From positions 1 through 50,140 of the forward strand of contig DATDSR010000021.1 in assembly GCA_036517855.1 (NCBI GenBank): a stretch of 50,140 nucleotides of DNA, read 5' to 3'. Source of the stretch: DATDSR01 sp036517855 (GTDB lineage Bacteria; Patescibacteriota; Minisyncoccia; Phycocordibacterales; DATDSR01). Made by a program: the position numbers and the translations under genes. Below are positions 1-7,439 of this stretch, piece by piece. Within the stretch, counting starts at the first letter, position 1, and every line of letters starts with the position of its first letter. The notes beneath the pieces are model-generated. The model searched no databases. It was given only the letters and a program-made list of their open reading frames with translations, and was not told the origin of the DNA.

Positions 1-177
1 TGCTTTTTACCTGCAATGCTAGTAGTTTTGGGGTATGGCACACAAAATTTTGATACGAACACTTGTCTTAACCTGCTACGGCACTAATTCCCAGCAAGCC
101 TCCCAAAGCGCCACCGTGAGCGTTTACTAAATTTGCAACGAAGCGCCTTTCGCGCTAGTTTTAACTTGGGAGGGTCT

Positions 178-537
178 ATGCAAGTCGAGAGGTTCGAAGA
201 GCAGACGAGGAAGATTACTTTCGTAATCAAGGGCGAAGGAGGGGTAGACATAACCCGGGTTGCGATAGTTCTCATACCGCCAGTGGAGGGCAAGGTGCCG
301 TATGTGTTGCTGGTGGACGTTTGTGCCGACCAGGCGCACCGCACCGGCGGGCCCATCAAGGAAGTTTTGCGCGAGGCTTTCACCACTGCTCGAGAACTTG
401 GGTTTGCGCAAGTGAAGGCAAACATCAAGGATCTTGAGGCGACCGGATTGCCCAACGAAGTGTTAATTCGTTGGTACAGACAATTCGGTTTCAATCGCTA
501 TGCCGAACAGCTCGTGCTCGAGCTTAACGGCAAGTGA
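178..537 (+). CDS. Small GNAT-like protein, function unknown
   Basis: A 119-residue cytoplasmic protein with no signal peptide or membrane segment. The start is the ATG preceded by GGGAGGG (168-174); an upstream in-frame ATG at 133 has no such site. Residues 54-69 (HRTGGPIKEVLREAF) followed by AREL and a C-terminal WYRQFGF (99-105) resemble the acetyl-CoA-binding loop/helix and the 'fYrklGF' strand of GNAT acetyltransferases, but the protein is shorter than a usual GNAT (about 150 residues) and its N-terminal strands are not recognisable. The acetyltransferase reading is therefore tentative and no substrate can be suggested. It is a stand-alone gene with its own ribosome site and hairpin terminator, unlike the SD-less ddl gene downstream. 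Confidence 0.6.
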   Translation: MQVERFEEQTRKITFVIKGEGGVDITRVAIVLIPPVEGKVPYVLLVDVCADQAHRTGGPIKEVLREAFTTARELGFAQVKANIKDLEATGLPNEVLIRWYRQFGFNRYAEQLVLELNGK

Positions 538-565
538 CCTTGTCTCCCAACCGGGACAGGGTCAC
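534..565 (+). terminator. Hairpin terminator after the GNAT-like gene
   Basis: GTGACCTTGTC (534-544) pairs with GACAGGGTCAC (555-565) over 11 positions with one G-T pair and a 10-nt loop. AATACTTTAT follows. It overlaps the stop codon of the preceding gene and ends 10 nt before the ddl start. Confidence 0.6.
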
Positions 566-575
566 AATACTTTAT

Positions 576-1538
576 ATGAAGAAAAAAATTAAAATCGCAG
601 TTCTCTTCGGCGGGCCATCAAGTGAGCACGAAGTGTCGCTTGCCTCGGGTGCGAATATTGTGAGGGCTTTGCGCACGGGGGAGAATGCGCGTCGTTATCA
701 AGTTATGCCAATCAGGTTTCGTGAACCAGAGGAGCTTTTGAAAAAGTTGGTGGGTAAAAAGTTTGCAAACAATAAAATAGATTGCGTGTTCCCTGTCCTG
801 CACGGCAAGTTCGGCGAAGACGGCACTTTGCAAGCTTTGCTTGAGACGCTCGGCTTGCCCTATGTCGGTTGTGGTGTACTTGCCTCTGCACTTTGCATGG
901 ATAAAGTTCTGTCGAGCGAGTTAGTTGCGGGATTGGGTATGAAGGTGCCAAACAAATTGGGGCCTTCCCTGCTCACGGCCTCCAAGGGACATTCGCGAGG
1001 AAGGCCCAACTTGCTTTGGCACCAAGCCGTGGTTAAACCTAGGTTTGGTGGTTCGAGCGTGGGTGTTTCGGTTGTAAAAAGTAATAAAGAATTAGCAAGT
1101 GCGATTAAGAAGGCAAGTAAAGAAGGTGAAGTGCTTGTGCAGAAATATCTGCAAGGCCGCGAGTTCACTTGCGGGGTCTTTGAGTTTGAGAATGGCAAAC
1201 CGTTTGCTCTGCCAGTGACAGAGATAGTACCCAAGTCAGAATTCTTTGACTACAAAGCTAAATATACCAAAGGCGGGAGTGACGAAATATGCCCAGCCCA
1301 AATCCCTGCCAAACTCACCCACGAGATTCAGAGTGCAGCCCTGCTTGCCCACAAAACTTTAGGTTGCCGCCACATCTCGCGAAGCGATTTTATCTTTTCA
1401 AAAAATAGACTCTACTACCTCGAGACCAACACAATGCCTGGTATGACAAACACCAGCCTAGTACCCCAAGCCGCCGCCGTAGCCGGCATAAGTATGCCCG
1501 ACCTAACCCATCGCCTAGCGCAGTCATCTTTGATATAA
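576..1538 (+). CDS. ddl: D-alanine--D-alanine ligase
   Basis: ATP-grasp ligase that joins two D-alanines for the peptidoglycan stem peptide; cytoplasmic. The 320 residues carry the family landmarks in order: FGGPSSEHEVSLASG at the N terminus, the FPVLHGKFGEDGTLQ loop, VVKPRFGGSSVGVSVV (ATP-binding lysine and glycine-rich loop), the omega-loop YKAKYTKGG, and the C-terminal ETNTMPGMTNTSLVP with the Mg-binding Glu/Asn. I start at the ATG at 576 (MKKKIKIAVLFGG); an in-frame ATG 42 nt earlier lies in the upstream terminator hairpin. No Shine-Dalgarno is seen. A GC-rich imperfect hairpin lies inside the gene around 959-1007 (arms GGGCCTTCC/GGAAGGCCC), in the variable stretch before VVKP. The promoter of the next gene overlaps the stop codon. 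Confidence 0.95.
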   Translation: MKKKIKIAVLFGGPSSEHEVSLASGANIVRALRTGENARRYQVMPIRFREPEELLKKLVGKKFANNKIDCVFPVLHGKFGEDGTLQALLETLGLPYVGCGVLASALCMDKVLSSELVAGLGMKVPNKLGPSLLTASKGHSRGRPNLLWHQAVVKPRFGGSSVGVSVVKSNKELASAIKKASKEGEVLVQKYLQGREFTCGVFEFENGKPFALPVTEIVPKSEFFDYKAKYTKGGSDEICPAQIPAKLTHEIQSAALLAHKTLGCRHISRSDFIFSKNRLYYLETNTMPGMTNTSLVPQAAAVAGISMPDLTHRLAQSSLI

Positions 1539-1539
1539 T
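1531..1539 (+). promoter_or_regulatory. Extended -10 promoter, leaderless start for the PfkB kinase
   Basis: TGATATAAT fits TGnTATAAT exactly. Only 6 nt separate it from the ATG at 1546, so the expected transcription start coincides with the start codon. No Shine-Dalgarno is present. Confidence 0.65.
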
Positions 1540-1545
1540 AACCAA

Positions 1546-2553
1546 ATGGCGAAGCAATATGATTTTGTGGCTATTGGGGATATCGTGATGGATGCTTTTA
1601 TACGTTTGCAGATTGCCGATGAGCATATGGATAAAGAAACGCGGGAGATTTGCATGCCTTTTGCTACCAAGATACCTTTCGAGTTTGTGGTTGAGATACC
1701 GGCCGTGGGCAATTGCGCCAACGCCGCTGTCGCCGCCGCGCGTTTGGGCTTAACTTCGGCTCTTGTCACCAATCAAGGCAATGACGAAACAGGTGCCAAG
1801 AACCTGAAAGCACTTGAGACCGAACACGTGGCTACCGACTTTGTGAAAGTGCACGAGGGCAAGAAGAGTAACTATCATTACGTTCTTTGGTACAAAGACG
1901 AACGCACCATACTTGTTAAGCACGAGGAGTATCCATACGAGATGCCCGACGTGGAGGCCAAATGGATTTACCTAACTTCGCTCTCGTCGACATCAGCCGA
2001 GTTCCACGACAAGATTGCCGATTATCTTGATAAGTACCCAGAGACTAAACTTGCTTTTCAACCCGGCACCTTCCAAATAAAATTAGGCAAAGAGAGATTG
2101 AAGAGGTTGTACGAACATTCAGACATCTTCTTTTGTAACGTGCAGGAGGCGCAGCAGATTTTGGGGAGCACAGAATCTGATATAAAAAAGTTGCTCGAGC
2201 AGATGCACGCACTCGGTCCCAAATTCGTGGTAATCACTGATGGGCCCACGGGCGCATACGCGCGCGACCCCTCGACCGCGCTCGGGGCAGGCGAAGCGAC
2301 CTACTGGTTCCAACCCCCATACCCCGATGTGGTCGCGCCTTACGATCGCACTGGCGCGGGAGATGCTTTCGCCTCCACATTTACCATTGCCATCGAAATG
2401 GGCAAGAGTGTCCCCGAGGCTTTATCTTGGGCCCCCATCAACTCAATGAGCGTAGTGCAGAAAGTGGGAGCTCGTGAAGGTCTGTTAACTAAACAACAAC
2501 TCGAAGAGTATCTCTCCAAAGCTCCCGCTGAATACAAAGCCAAGCGTATCTAG
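1546..2553 (+). CDS. PfkB-family carbohydrate/nucleoside kinase
   Basis: Ribokinase-fold kinase of 335 residues that transfers phosphate from ATP to a sugar or nucleoside hydroxyl; the substrate cannot be read from sequence. The N-terminal substrate region has AVGNCANAAVAAARLGL, and the C-terminal signature DRTGAGDAFAST contains the anion-hole glycines and the catalytic Asp. An in-frame palindromic element (CCCCTCGA...TCGGGG, 2268-2287) encodes DPSTALGAGE in the loop before YWFQPP. Since the same peptide type recurs in ArgS, it is an insertion rather than ancestral kinase sequence. It is monocistronic with its own promoter and is followed by the repeat-bracketed PaaX/Cas2-like gene. Confidence 0.9.
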   Translation: MAKQYDFVAIGDIVMDAFIRLQIADEHMDKETREICMPFATKIPFEFVVEIPAVGNCANAAVAAARLGLTSALVTNQGNDETGAKNLKALETEHVATDFVKVHEGKKSNYHYVLWYKDERTILVKHEEYPYEMPDVEAKWIYLTSLSSTSAEFHDKIADYLDKYPETKLAFQPGTFQIKLGKERLKRLYEHSDIFFCNVQEAQQILGSTESDIKKLLEQMHALGPKFVVITDGPTGAYARDPSTALGAGEATYWFQPPYPDVVAPYDRTGAGDAFASTFTIAIEMGKSVPEALSWAPINSMSVVQKVGAREGLLTKQQLEEYLSKAPAEYKAKRI

Positions 2554-2585
2554 CCACATTTGGTTTTTAAGTTATCCTAAAACCC

Positions 2586-2624
2586 AATGTCTAATTCTCT
2601 TGCTATAGCAGGCAATTTAGACAT
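2586..2624. repeat. 39-bp quasi-palindromic repeat, copy 1
   Basis: Begins AATGTCTAATTCTC and ends GGCAATTTAGACAT. The outer arms ATGTCTAA/TTAGACAT are complementary (8 bp) and the centre TGCTATAGCA (2601-2610) is a perfect 10-bp palindrome. It is identical over 39 bp to the copy at 3246-3284. Its last base is the last base of the stop codon of the minus-strand PaaX/Cas2-like gene. Confidence 0.95.
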
Positions 2625-3217
2625 CAGCGGAGGAAGAAAATATCTCGGAGCCAATGGTCATTCTCGAGAGTATCAACTTCCAAATAAAGTATTTCCTTGC
2701 CAAGCTCGAATCTCCTTTTCAAGATCGTGATGACATCTGAGCATTGGTAGGGATAGGCCCACACGCTTTTCTGAATCGAGACAAAGCCGAGTCCTGTAAG
2801 AAGTGAGCGAAGCTCTTCGCGTACATGCTTTAGGCGCTCGGGAACATCGGAGATGACCAATCTCCATTTGCCATCCCAACGAAATGGTTTGGGTATCGAA
2901 AGGGTTTGCAATTCATAGGCAAGAGCCAGGTCCTCGCCTTTTTCGGTTAATTTGTAAATTGTCTGTGTGCCACTTTTCTCTTTATGTAGGATTTTGCGAC
3001 AGGTGAGATTTTCTAAAACTTCCCGCATATACCACTCTTTTTGACGGGTGCGCTTGTTGTCCCAAAGTTGCACAACGGCCGGAGCCATAAGAGCTGCGGC
3101 AAGGAATCCAGCGGAACTTGCTACCTGTATAACTCCGCGGGCGATGCGACCAAGCTTCTGCTTGCGCTTAAGTTTCCTGACTTCTTCAAGAGACAACTTT
3201 TTATTCTTTTTCTTCAT
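2624..3217 (-). CDS. PaaX-family / Cas2-like protein
   Basis: A 197-residue protein with a basic N terminus (MKKKNKKLSLEEVRKLKRKQ), a hydrophobic stretch at about 30-52, a winged-helix-like segment at about 55-100 (TRQKEWYMREVLENL ... IYKLTEKGEDLAL), and a C-terminal ferredoxin-like domain from about 115 (WRLVISDVPERLKHVREEL, then LGFVSIQKSVWAYPY). That C-terminal pattern is the one shared by PaaX repressors and Cas2 nucleases; the Asp in ISDVPE sits where Cas2 has its catalytic Asp. No cas1, other cas gene or array is nearby, so a CRISPR role is not supported. It may be a DNA-binding regulator, a nuclease or a membrane-tethered version of either. It stands alone between two identical 39-bp repeats and is convergent with the PfkB kinase. 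Confidence 0.75.
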   Translation of the reverse strand: MKKKNKKLSLEEVRKLKRKQKLGRIARGVIQVASSAGFLAAALMAPAVVQLWDNKRTRQKEWYMREVLENLTCRKILHKEKSGTQTIYKLTEKGEDLALAYELQTLSIPKPFRWDGKWRLVISDVPERLKHVREELRSLLTGLGFVSIQKSVWAYPYQCSDVITILKRRFELGKEILYLEVDTLENDHWLRDIFFLR

Positions 3218-3245
3218 CCTACTATTTTAGCACTTGCTATACCCG

Positions 3246-3284
3246 AATGTCTAATTCTCTTGCTATAGCAGGCAATTTAGACAT
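3246..3284. repeat. 39-bp quasi-palindromic repeat, copy 2
   Basis: Exact 39/39 copy of the repeat at 2586-2624 in the same orientation, 660 bp away. It lies 28 bp upstream of the PaaX/Cas2-like start codon, so the two copies bracket exactly one gene. Confidence 0.95.
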
Positions 3285-3353
3285 TTGACAACAGATTTGG
3301 GAGAGATAGTATGGCTAGTGGAAGGCGAGCCTGTCTCGCTAAGGAGGCTTAAC

Positions 3354-3971
3354 ATGACCGGAACTTTTTGGGCGGGGTTCGTTTTGGCCTTGGTTGGTCT
3401 TGGTATCATTGCCACTCTCGCAATCGAGAACTGGCGGCACAGGAGGGGCTTGATCTCCCTCTTGGGCACGGGGGAATGGTTGGAGTCTGATCTCACCGAC
3501 TTTCTTCCTTCGAAGTACTGCGGACGAAGTGAGGAAGCGCTTACAGAACTTTTGCGGATGGGCGCATTTTCGGCAGTAATGCAGACACTGCTCCATCACC
3601 CAAGACCTCTTGGGAGGTGGAACGTCCTTCTCACTGACCCCGAGGGGCTTCGGCACATCGTCGGATACCACACGAGGCTCGACGGAGGGCTTGTGTGGCT
3701 CGTGCCGTTCATGCATCGGATACCCCGCTCGGTCAACGAACACGCGATTGGGGGACTCGTCCTGCTCATCTGCGAGAAGGCGAAGCAAGACGAACTGCTG
3801 AAGTTCCTCGAGCAGTCAATCGCCTCGTCGCCCCGGCTTGTGAGGGTTCTGCTTTCCCAGGCCTCCGACGACTTTATCAAGCTCGCAGCTAAGGAGAGTA
3901 CCGTTCTCGAACTGCAGCAGACGGCACAAGCCGAACTCACGGACCGAGCTGAGGCTCGCAGTCCAGTATAA
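3354..3971 (+). CDS. Hypothetical membrane-anchored protein
   Basis: 205 residues, not recognised. Residues 4-24 form one transmembrane helix (TFWAGFVLALVGLGIIATLAI), followed by a basic NWRHRR stretch that suggests an N-out/C-in anchor and a cytoplasmic body. The rest is mostly helical, with charged residues and no catalytic motif I can name. The start is fixed by AAGGAGG (3341-3347), 6 nt before the ATG. The gene is GC-rich and has a strong terminator of its own, so it reads as an independent cassette placed between the repeat-bracketed gene and the leaderless gene downstream. Confidence 0.65.
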   Translation: MTGTFWAGFVLALVGLGIIATLAIENWRHRRGLISLLGTGEWLESDLTDFLPSKYCGRSEEALTELLRMGAFSAVMQTLLHHPRPLGRWNVLLTDPEGLRHIVGYHTRLDGGLVWLVPFMHRIPRSVNEHAIGGLVLLICEKAKQDELLKFLEQSIASSPRLVRVLLSQASDDFIKLAAKESTVLELQQTAQAELTDRAEARSPV

Positions 3972-3974
3972 CGA

Positions 3975-4020
3975 CCGGCCCCCGCCGACGCAGTTTGTCG
4001 GCGCGGGGCTTTTCTCTTTT
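3975..4020 (+). terminator. Rho-independent terminator
   Basis: A GC-rich stem (GCCCCCGCCGAC with GTCGGCGCGGGGC, loop GCAGTTT) is followed by TTTTCTCTTTT. Confidence 0.85.
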
Positions 4021-4021
4021 A

Positions 4022-4030
4022 TGTTATGCT
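4022..4030 (+). promoter_or_regulatory. Extended -10 promoter, leaderless start
   Basis: TGTTATGCT fits TGnTAnnnT and ends 6 nt before the ATG at 4037. The upstream terminator T-tract abuts it. Confidence 0.5.
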
Positions 4031-4036
4031 CTTCGT

Positions 4037-4582
4037 ATGCTTGGGAGAGTTTTTAGAAAAGTATTTGGCAGAGGAGGGGATGGGGCGAAGTCTATTTTGT
4101 TTGCTTTGTTTTTTGCCTGTGCTTTGCTCTTCTTAATCGTTTGGTTGCCAAATATTACGCTCATACGCATTGTGCACGAGTCTGTGATACCAGCGGGGGA
4201 GAAGTTCGCTTTTATCTTGTCATTTTTTACTAGTTTACCGCTTACTTATGGCTGGCCGACAGCCGCATCCCTCTATCTGGTTGTAATTATTTTTGGGATA
4301 AACGGCTCCTTGCTCCTTTTCTACATCAACCAAGCTGGTGGTTTGCGAAGAGAGGCTCACAAAAGCTTGCTTCGACAGATTGGAGCTGTGTTGGCCTCCT
4401 TGCTTGGTGTGGGTTGCGCGGCTTGTGGCACACTCTTCCTCGCGCCAGTTTTGGGTACGGCCTTCTCTGGATATTTACTACTTTTGCCCTTCCGCGGATT
4501 TGAATTTTCAATTATTGGCTTGGCTGTCCTCATCTGGTCGCTTTACGCTACTGCCAAAAGAATAGATAATCCATATGTATGA
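4037..4582 (+). CDS. Polytopic membrane protein, function unknown
   Basis: 181 residues with about five hydrophobic segments (roughly 18-38, 55-70, 74-95, 115-137, 152-168). Between them are a basic cytoplasmic-type loop (GGLRREAHKSLLRQ) and a cysteine pair in GVGCAACG, a small thiol-containing motif inside a membrane helix. No family is recognised. The ATG at 4037 is chosen because an extended -10 ends 6 nt upstream. Its last codons overlap the next ORF by 4 nt (ATGA), so the two are probably translated together. The partner carries a His-rich extracytoplasmic domain, so a membrane complex handling a metal or redox group is possible but unproven. Confidence 0.65.
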   Translation: MLGRVFRKVFGRGGDGAKSILFALFFACALLFLIVWLPNITLIRIVHESVIPAGEKFAFILSFFTSLPLTYGWPTAASLYLVVIIFGINGSLLLFYINQAGGLRREAHKSLLRQIGAVLASLLGVGCAACGTLFLAPVLGTAFSGYLLLLPFRGFEFSIIGLAVLIWSLYATAKRIDNPYV

Positions 4583-5118
4583 AAGAAGTTTCAAATAAAG
4601 AGTTGATTGAAAAAATAAAGGGTGGAGAGCATGTTAAAGTAAGTCCCCGAAACTACAAATTTGCATTTAGATATATTTCACTCATTGGGCTCATTATCTG
4701 CGCCTTGCTCATTGCAAATTACACTCATTTTGACTCTAGTTCGCAAATCATTTCAGAAAACTCAATCCACGGGCACGCGCATTTGCTCATCACCATCAAG
4801 GGCAAGCACATCATTATCCCGGCCGGTGTTGGTTTGACACAGCAAGTCGAGCATCCAGATATTTTGCATACCCACTTGGCAGATAACGAAATTCATATGG
4901 AGATGGACCCGCCGATTTACGATAAGCAGATAACAGTGGGCGAGTTCTTCAAAGTCTGGGGACAAAGATTCACCAAGCGCTGTATCTTCGACAACTGTAC
5001 TTCGACTTCGCTCAGCACAGGTGGCGGGCTGCACTTCCTAGTCAATGGTCGCCTTAACAACGACTTCGATAAGTATATTATGAGAGATGGCGACGAGATT
5101 GAGATCTTATTCGAATAG
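4579..5118 (+). CDS. Membrane-anchored protein with His-rich beta domain
   Basis: 179 residues: a short cytoplasmic N terminus, one transmembrane helix at about 32-47 (YISLIGLIICALLIAN), and an extracytoplasmic domain. The domain has HGHAHLLITIKGK, IIPAGVGL, HPDILHTHLADNEIHME and a closing NGR...DGDEIEILFE. From memory, the HAHL...IPA.vG...HTH...IH.E...W.G order recurs in bacterial and archaeal secreted domains near thiol-redox or copper proteins; I cannot name the family. At least seven histidines in about 50 residues suggest metal binding. A CIFDNC cysteine pair may form a disulfide. An in-frame palindromic insert (about 5000-5023, TSTSLSTGG) follows this pair. Translationally coupled to the preceding membrane protein. 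Confidence 0.7.
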   Translation: MKEVSNKELIEKIKGGEHVKVSPRNYKFAFRYISLIGLIICALLIANYTHFDSSSQIISENSIHGHAHLLITIKGKHIIIPAGVGLTQQVEHPDILHTHLADNEIHMEMDPPIYDKQITVGEFFKVWGQRFTKRCIFDNCTSTSLSTGGGLHFLVNGRLNNDFDKYIMRDGDEIEILFE

Positions 5119-5130
5119 TCTGTAAGAGTT

Positions 5131-5139
5131 TGGTATAAT
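5131..5139 (+). promoter_or_regulatory. Extended -10 promoter of the SIMPL gene
   Basis: TGGTATAAT is a perfect TGnTATAAT. The ATG is at 5179, so a leader of roughly 33 nt is predicted, longer than for other genes here. Confidence 0.55.
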
Positions 5140-5178
5140 GGCCGTCAGTAGAGGCATAATACTAACTAATTATAAAAT

Positions 5179-6024
5179 ATGGACCAATTAAGTTCGGCTA
5201 AGATGCGTCTCTTTCAGACACTTTCTGTCTTTATGGCAGTTTTGTGTTTGGTGGGTGCGGCCTCTCTCGTTTTCATTATTAAAGCTAACAAGTCGCTCCC
5301 AACGAGTAACAACACCATAAGTGTGGAGGGTAAGGCCGAACGTTACGTGGAGCCCGATATTGCCAAACTTTCTTTTAGCGTAAGCGGTAAGGCTGCCACC
5401 GTTGTGGAGGCTCAAAAGATTGCCACCGATAAAATCAATGCCGCCGTTAAGTATCTTAAGGACCAAGATGTGTCCGACAAAGATGTCAAAACTTCAAGCT
5501 ACCAAGTTTATCCAGAATACAAGTATTATTACGCTCGCCCAGCTGACGCTATTGGTGGTGCCGAAATTCTCTGTTACGTTGACTACTGCCCGCCACCCTA
5601 CAATCAAGAACAAAAAGTTGTGGGTTACCGCGTTGAACAGAGCATCGACCTAACCATCCGCGGCATAAAGAACACGGGCACAATACTTGCTGGTCTTGGC
5701 ACCACCGGTATCCAAAACTTGAATGGCCCTTCGTTTGAGATTGAGGCCTACGAGAAGGTTGCCGAAGAAGTTAAGAACGAGGCTATCAAGGACGCTCGGG
5801 CCAAGGCCAAAGAGCGTGCCAAGTCACTTGGTGTCTCAATCGGCAAGCTCGTGAGTGTGTCGGATGGTTACTACGGTGGTTACGGTTATGCTCGTGCCGA
5901 TGTTAGTATGGCCCAAAACGCTGGCATGGAGGTCAAAGCAGTAGCTCCTTCAGTCGCCCCCGAACTCCCAACCGGTCAAAACAAGATAGTCCAAACCATA
6001 AGCGTCGTCTACGAGATCAACTAA
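5179..6024 (+). CDS. SIMPL-domain (DUF541) exported protein
   Basis: 281 residues: a basic N terminus, one hydrophobic segment at about 16-36 (signal anchor), then a SIMPL/DUF541 domain. Family features are the opening NNTISVEGKAERYVEPDIAKL, the VEAQKIATDKINAAV helix, the VSDKDVKTSSYQVYPEY strand, and the second half IRGIKNTGTILAGL ... AIKDARAKAKERAKSLGVSIGKLVSVSD. The function of the family is not firmly established (stress-related periplasmic or surface proteins). A YYYARPADAIGGAEILCY loop and a Gly/Tyr-rich loop (YYGGYGYA) are local elaborations. A strong terminator separates it from secE. Confidence 0.9.
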   Translation: MDQLSSAKMRLFQTLSVFMAVLCLVGAASLVFIIKANKSLPTSNNTISVEGKAERYVEPDIAKLSFSVSGKAATVVEAQKIATDKINAAVKYLKDQDVSDKDVKTSSYQVYPEYKYYYARPADAIGGAEILCYVDYCPPPYNQEQKVVGYRVEQSIDLTIRGIKNTGTILAGLGTTGIQNLNGPSFEIEAYEKVAEEVKNEAIKDARAKAKERAKSLGVSIGKLVSVSDGYYGGYGYARADVSMAQNAGMEVKAVAPSVAPELPTGQNKIVQTISVVYEIN

Positions 6025-6040
6025 GCAAGGTTGACTAAAA

Positions 6041-6086
6041 GGCCCCTCCTAGGGTAGTATATGGCTACCCCGGGAGGGGTTTTTTA
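6041..6086 (+). terminator. Rho-independent terminator
   Basis: CCCCTCCTAGGGTAG pairs with CTACCCCGGGAGGGG around a short loop and is followed by TTTTTT. It isolates the secE-nusG-rplK transcript from upstream. Confidence 0.9.
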
Positions 6087-6118
6087 CTAGGAAGTAGTAC
6101 GGGGGAAAATATACACTT

Positions 6119-6301
6119 ATGGCTAAAATTATAGAATTTATAAAGGAAACACGGGGCGAGCTTAAGCACGTTTCTTGGCCTACCCGCAGTCAGACGGTGA
6201 ATGCCACAGCCTTGGTTATTGGTCTTTCGCTTGCCGTGGCTCTCTTCCTCGCTTTCTTTGACTGGCTATTTAGCTTGGCGCTCAAGGCGATAATCTCCTA
6301 A
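6119..6301 (+). CDS. secE: Preprotein translocase subunit SecE
   Basis: 60 residues, the short single-helix bacterial SecE. The amphipathic N-terminal part (IIEFIKETRGELKHVSWPTR) contains the conserved E.kkV.WPtR motif, followed by one transmembrane helix (LVIGLSLAVALFLAFFDWLF). It stabilises SecY in the inner-membrane translocon. It is first in the secE-nusG-rplK group, with nusG starting 1 nt after the stop. A purine-rich GGGGGAAAA lies 10-18 nt before the ATG. Confidence 0.95.
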   Translation: MAKIIEFIKETRGELKHVSWPTRSQTVNATALVIGLSLAVALFLAFFDWLFSLALKAIIS

Positions 6302-6302
6302 T

Positions 6303-6866
6303 ATGCCTAAAGCTGTTAGCCCAACAAAACAAGAGTATACCGGCGAGCGTCATTGGTACGCTATCCACACTTACGCTGGATATGAGAACACTGTTTTGCG
6401 CAATTTGAAACAGCGCATTGAGAGCTTGGGTATGCAAGACAAGATCTTCGCCGTACTCGTGCCCACCGAGAAAAAGATTAAGATTAAAGGCGGTAAGCGA
6501 GCCGAGGCGGAGGAGAAGGTCTACCCCGGCTATGTGCTGGTAGACATGATTGTGGATGATGAGAGTTGGTACGTGGTGAGGAACACCCCGCGCGTGACAG
6601 GTTTCGTCGGTTCGGGTACTACGCCTGTGCCACTCTCGCAGAAGGAGATTGATGACCTCTTCGGCCGTATGGGTGCCTCTGTTACCAAACACAATATCGA
6701 CCTTGAAGTTGGTGAGGAGGTCAAGATTGAGGACGGCCCCTTCAAAGAGCTTGAGGGCAAAGTGGCCGAAGTAGACGACGTGCGTGGCAAAGTGAAGGTG
6801 CTCGTGAATATGTTTGGCCGCGAAACCCCAGTGGAGTTAGACTTTTTGCAGGTTAAGAAAATCTAA
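6303..6866 (+). CDS. nusG: Transcription termination/antitermination factor NusG
   Basis: 187 residues. The N-terminal NGN domain has HWYAIHTYAGYENTVLRNL, and YPGYVLVDMIVDDESWYVVRNTP followed by GFVGSG. The C-terminal KOW domain begins near residue 125 (GEEVKIEDGPFKELEGKVAEVD). It binds RNA polymerase and links it to Rho or to ribosomal S10. Positioned between secE and rplK as in most bacteria. Confidence 0.97.
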   Translation: MPKAVSPTKQEYTGERHWYAIHTYAGYENTVLRNLKQRIESLGMQDKIFAVLVPTEKKIKIKGGKRAEAEEKVYPGYVLVDMIVDDESWYVVRNTPRVTGFVGSGTTPVPLSQKEIDDLFGRMGASVTKHNIDLEVGEEVKIEDGPFKELEGKVAEVDDVRGKVKVLVNMFGRETPVELDFLQVKKI

Positions 6867-6879
6867 CTCGAAATGAGCA

Positions 6880-6990
6880 ATGTACCAATGTGCAATTTGC
6901 AAACAATGAACAAAATGAATAAATTTTTAAACATTGAGTCATTGAATCATTGTTTTCAAATTGCAAATTAAAACATTCTAACATTAAACC
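6880..6990. repeat. AT-rich imperfect inverted repeat between nusG and rplK
   Basis: AATTTGC (6894-6900) and AAACAATGA (6901-6909) pair with TCATTGTTT (6947-6955) and GCAAATT (6963-6969). Short tandem motifs (CAATG, AACATT, CAAATT) recur within the arms. The same kind of sequence appears at 14554-14655, 36949-37041 and inside ileS, argS and tatD. Confidence 0.6.
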
Positions 6991-6993
6991 AAA

Positions 6994-7416
6994 ATGGCAA
7001 AGAAAGTTATAAAGAGACTCAAGATTCTGGCTCCCGGTGGTGCGGCAACTCCTGCACCTCCTATTGGCCCCACCCTTGGTCAAGCGGGTATCAACATCGG
7101 CGAGTTCGTAAAGCGCTTCAACGAGGCCACCAAAGATATGCGAGGCGAGACCATCCCAGCCGAGATTACTGTGTACGAAGATCGTTCGTTCGACTTTGTA
7201 CTCAAAACTCCGCCCGCGGCCGCCCTCATACTGAAGGCCATCGGCAAAGAGAAGGGTAGTGGCACACCCAACACGGCCAAGATAGGCAAACTCACTAAAG
7301 CTCAGGTTAAGGAAATTGCCGAGAAGAAAATGCCTGACCTAAACGTCACTTCCATCGAAGCCGCTATGAGAGTCATCGAAGGCACTGCCCGTTCTATGGG
7401 CGTGGAAGTTAAGTAG
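6994..7416 (+). CDS. rplK: 50S ribosomal protein L11
   Basis: 140 residues, normal length. The N-terminal domain has PGGAATPAPPIGPTLGQ and GINIGEFVKRFNEAT (the proline-rich hinge that contacts EF-G), and the C-terminal 23S-binding domain ends IEAAMRVIEGTARSMGVEVK. The last 64 bp are 57/64 identical to a second copy at 7952-8015, mostly with synonymous differences, so a segment has been inserted at or swapped into this 3' end. The usual next gene, rplA, does not follow. Confidence 0.97.
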   Translation: MAKKVIKRLKILAPGGAATPAPPIGPTLGQAGINIGEFVKRFNEATKDMRGETIPAEITVYEDRSFDFVLKTPPAAALILKAIGKEKGSGTPNTAKIGKLTKAQVKEIAEKKMPDLNVTSIEAAMRVIEGTARSMGVEVK

Positions 7417-7424
7417 AACTTATG

Positions 7425-7433
7425 TGCTAAGAT
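7425..7433 (+). promoter_or_regulatory. Extended -10 promoter of the DUF4258/DUF2283 pair
   Basis: TGCTAAGAT (TGnTAnnnT) ends 6 nt before the GTG start at 7440. It lies 8 nt after the rplK stop, so the inserted pair has its own promoter. Confidence 0.5.
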
Positions 7434-7439
7434 GCCGGT

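Noticed and set aside
2586..3284. CRISPR locus, because of repeats next to a Cas2-like gene
   Set aside because: Only two repeats 660 bp apart with a gene, not spacers, between them; no cas1 or effector genes.
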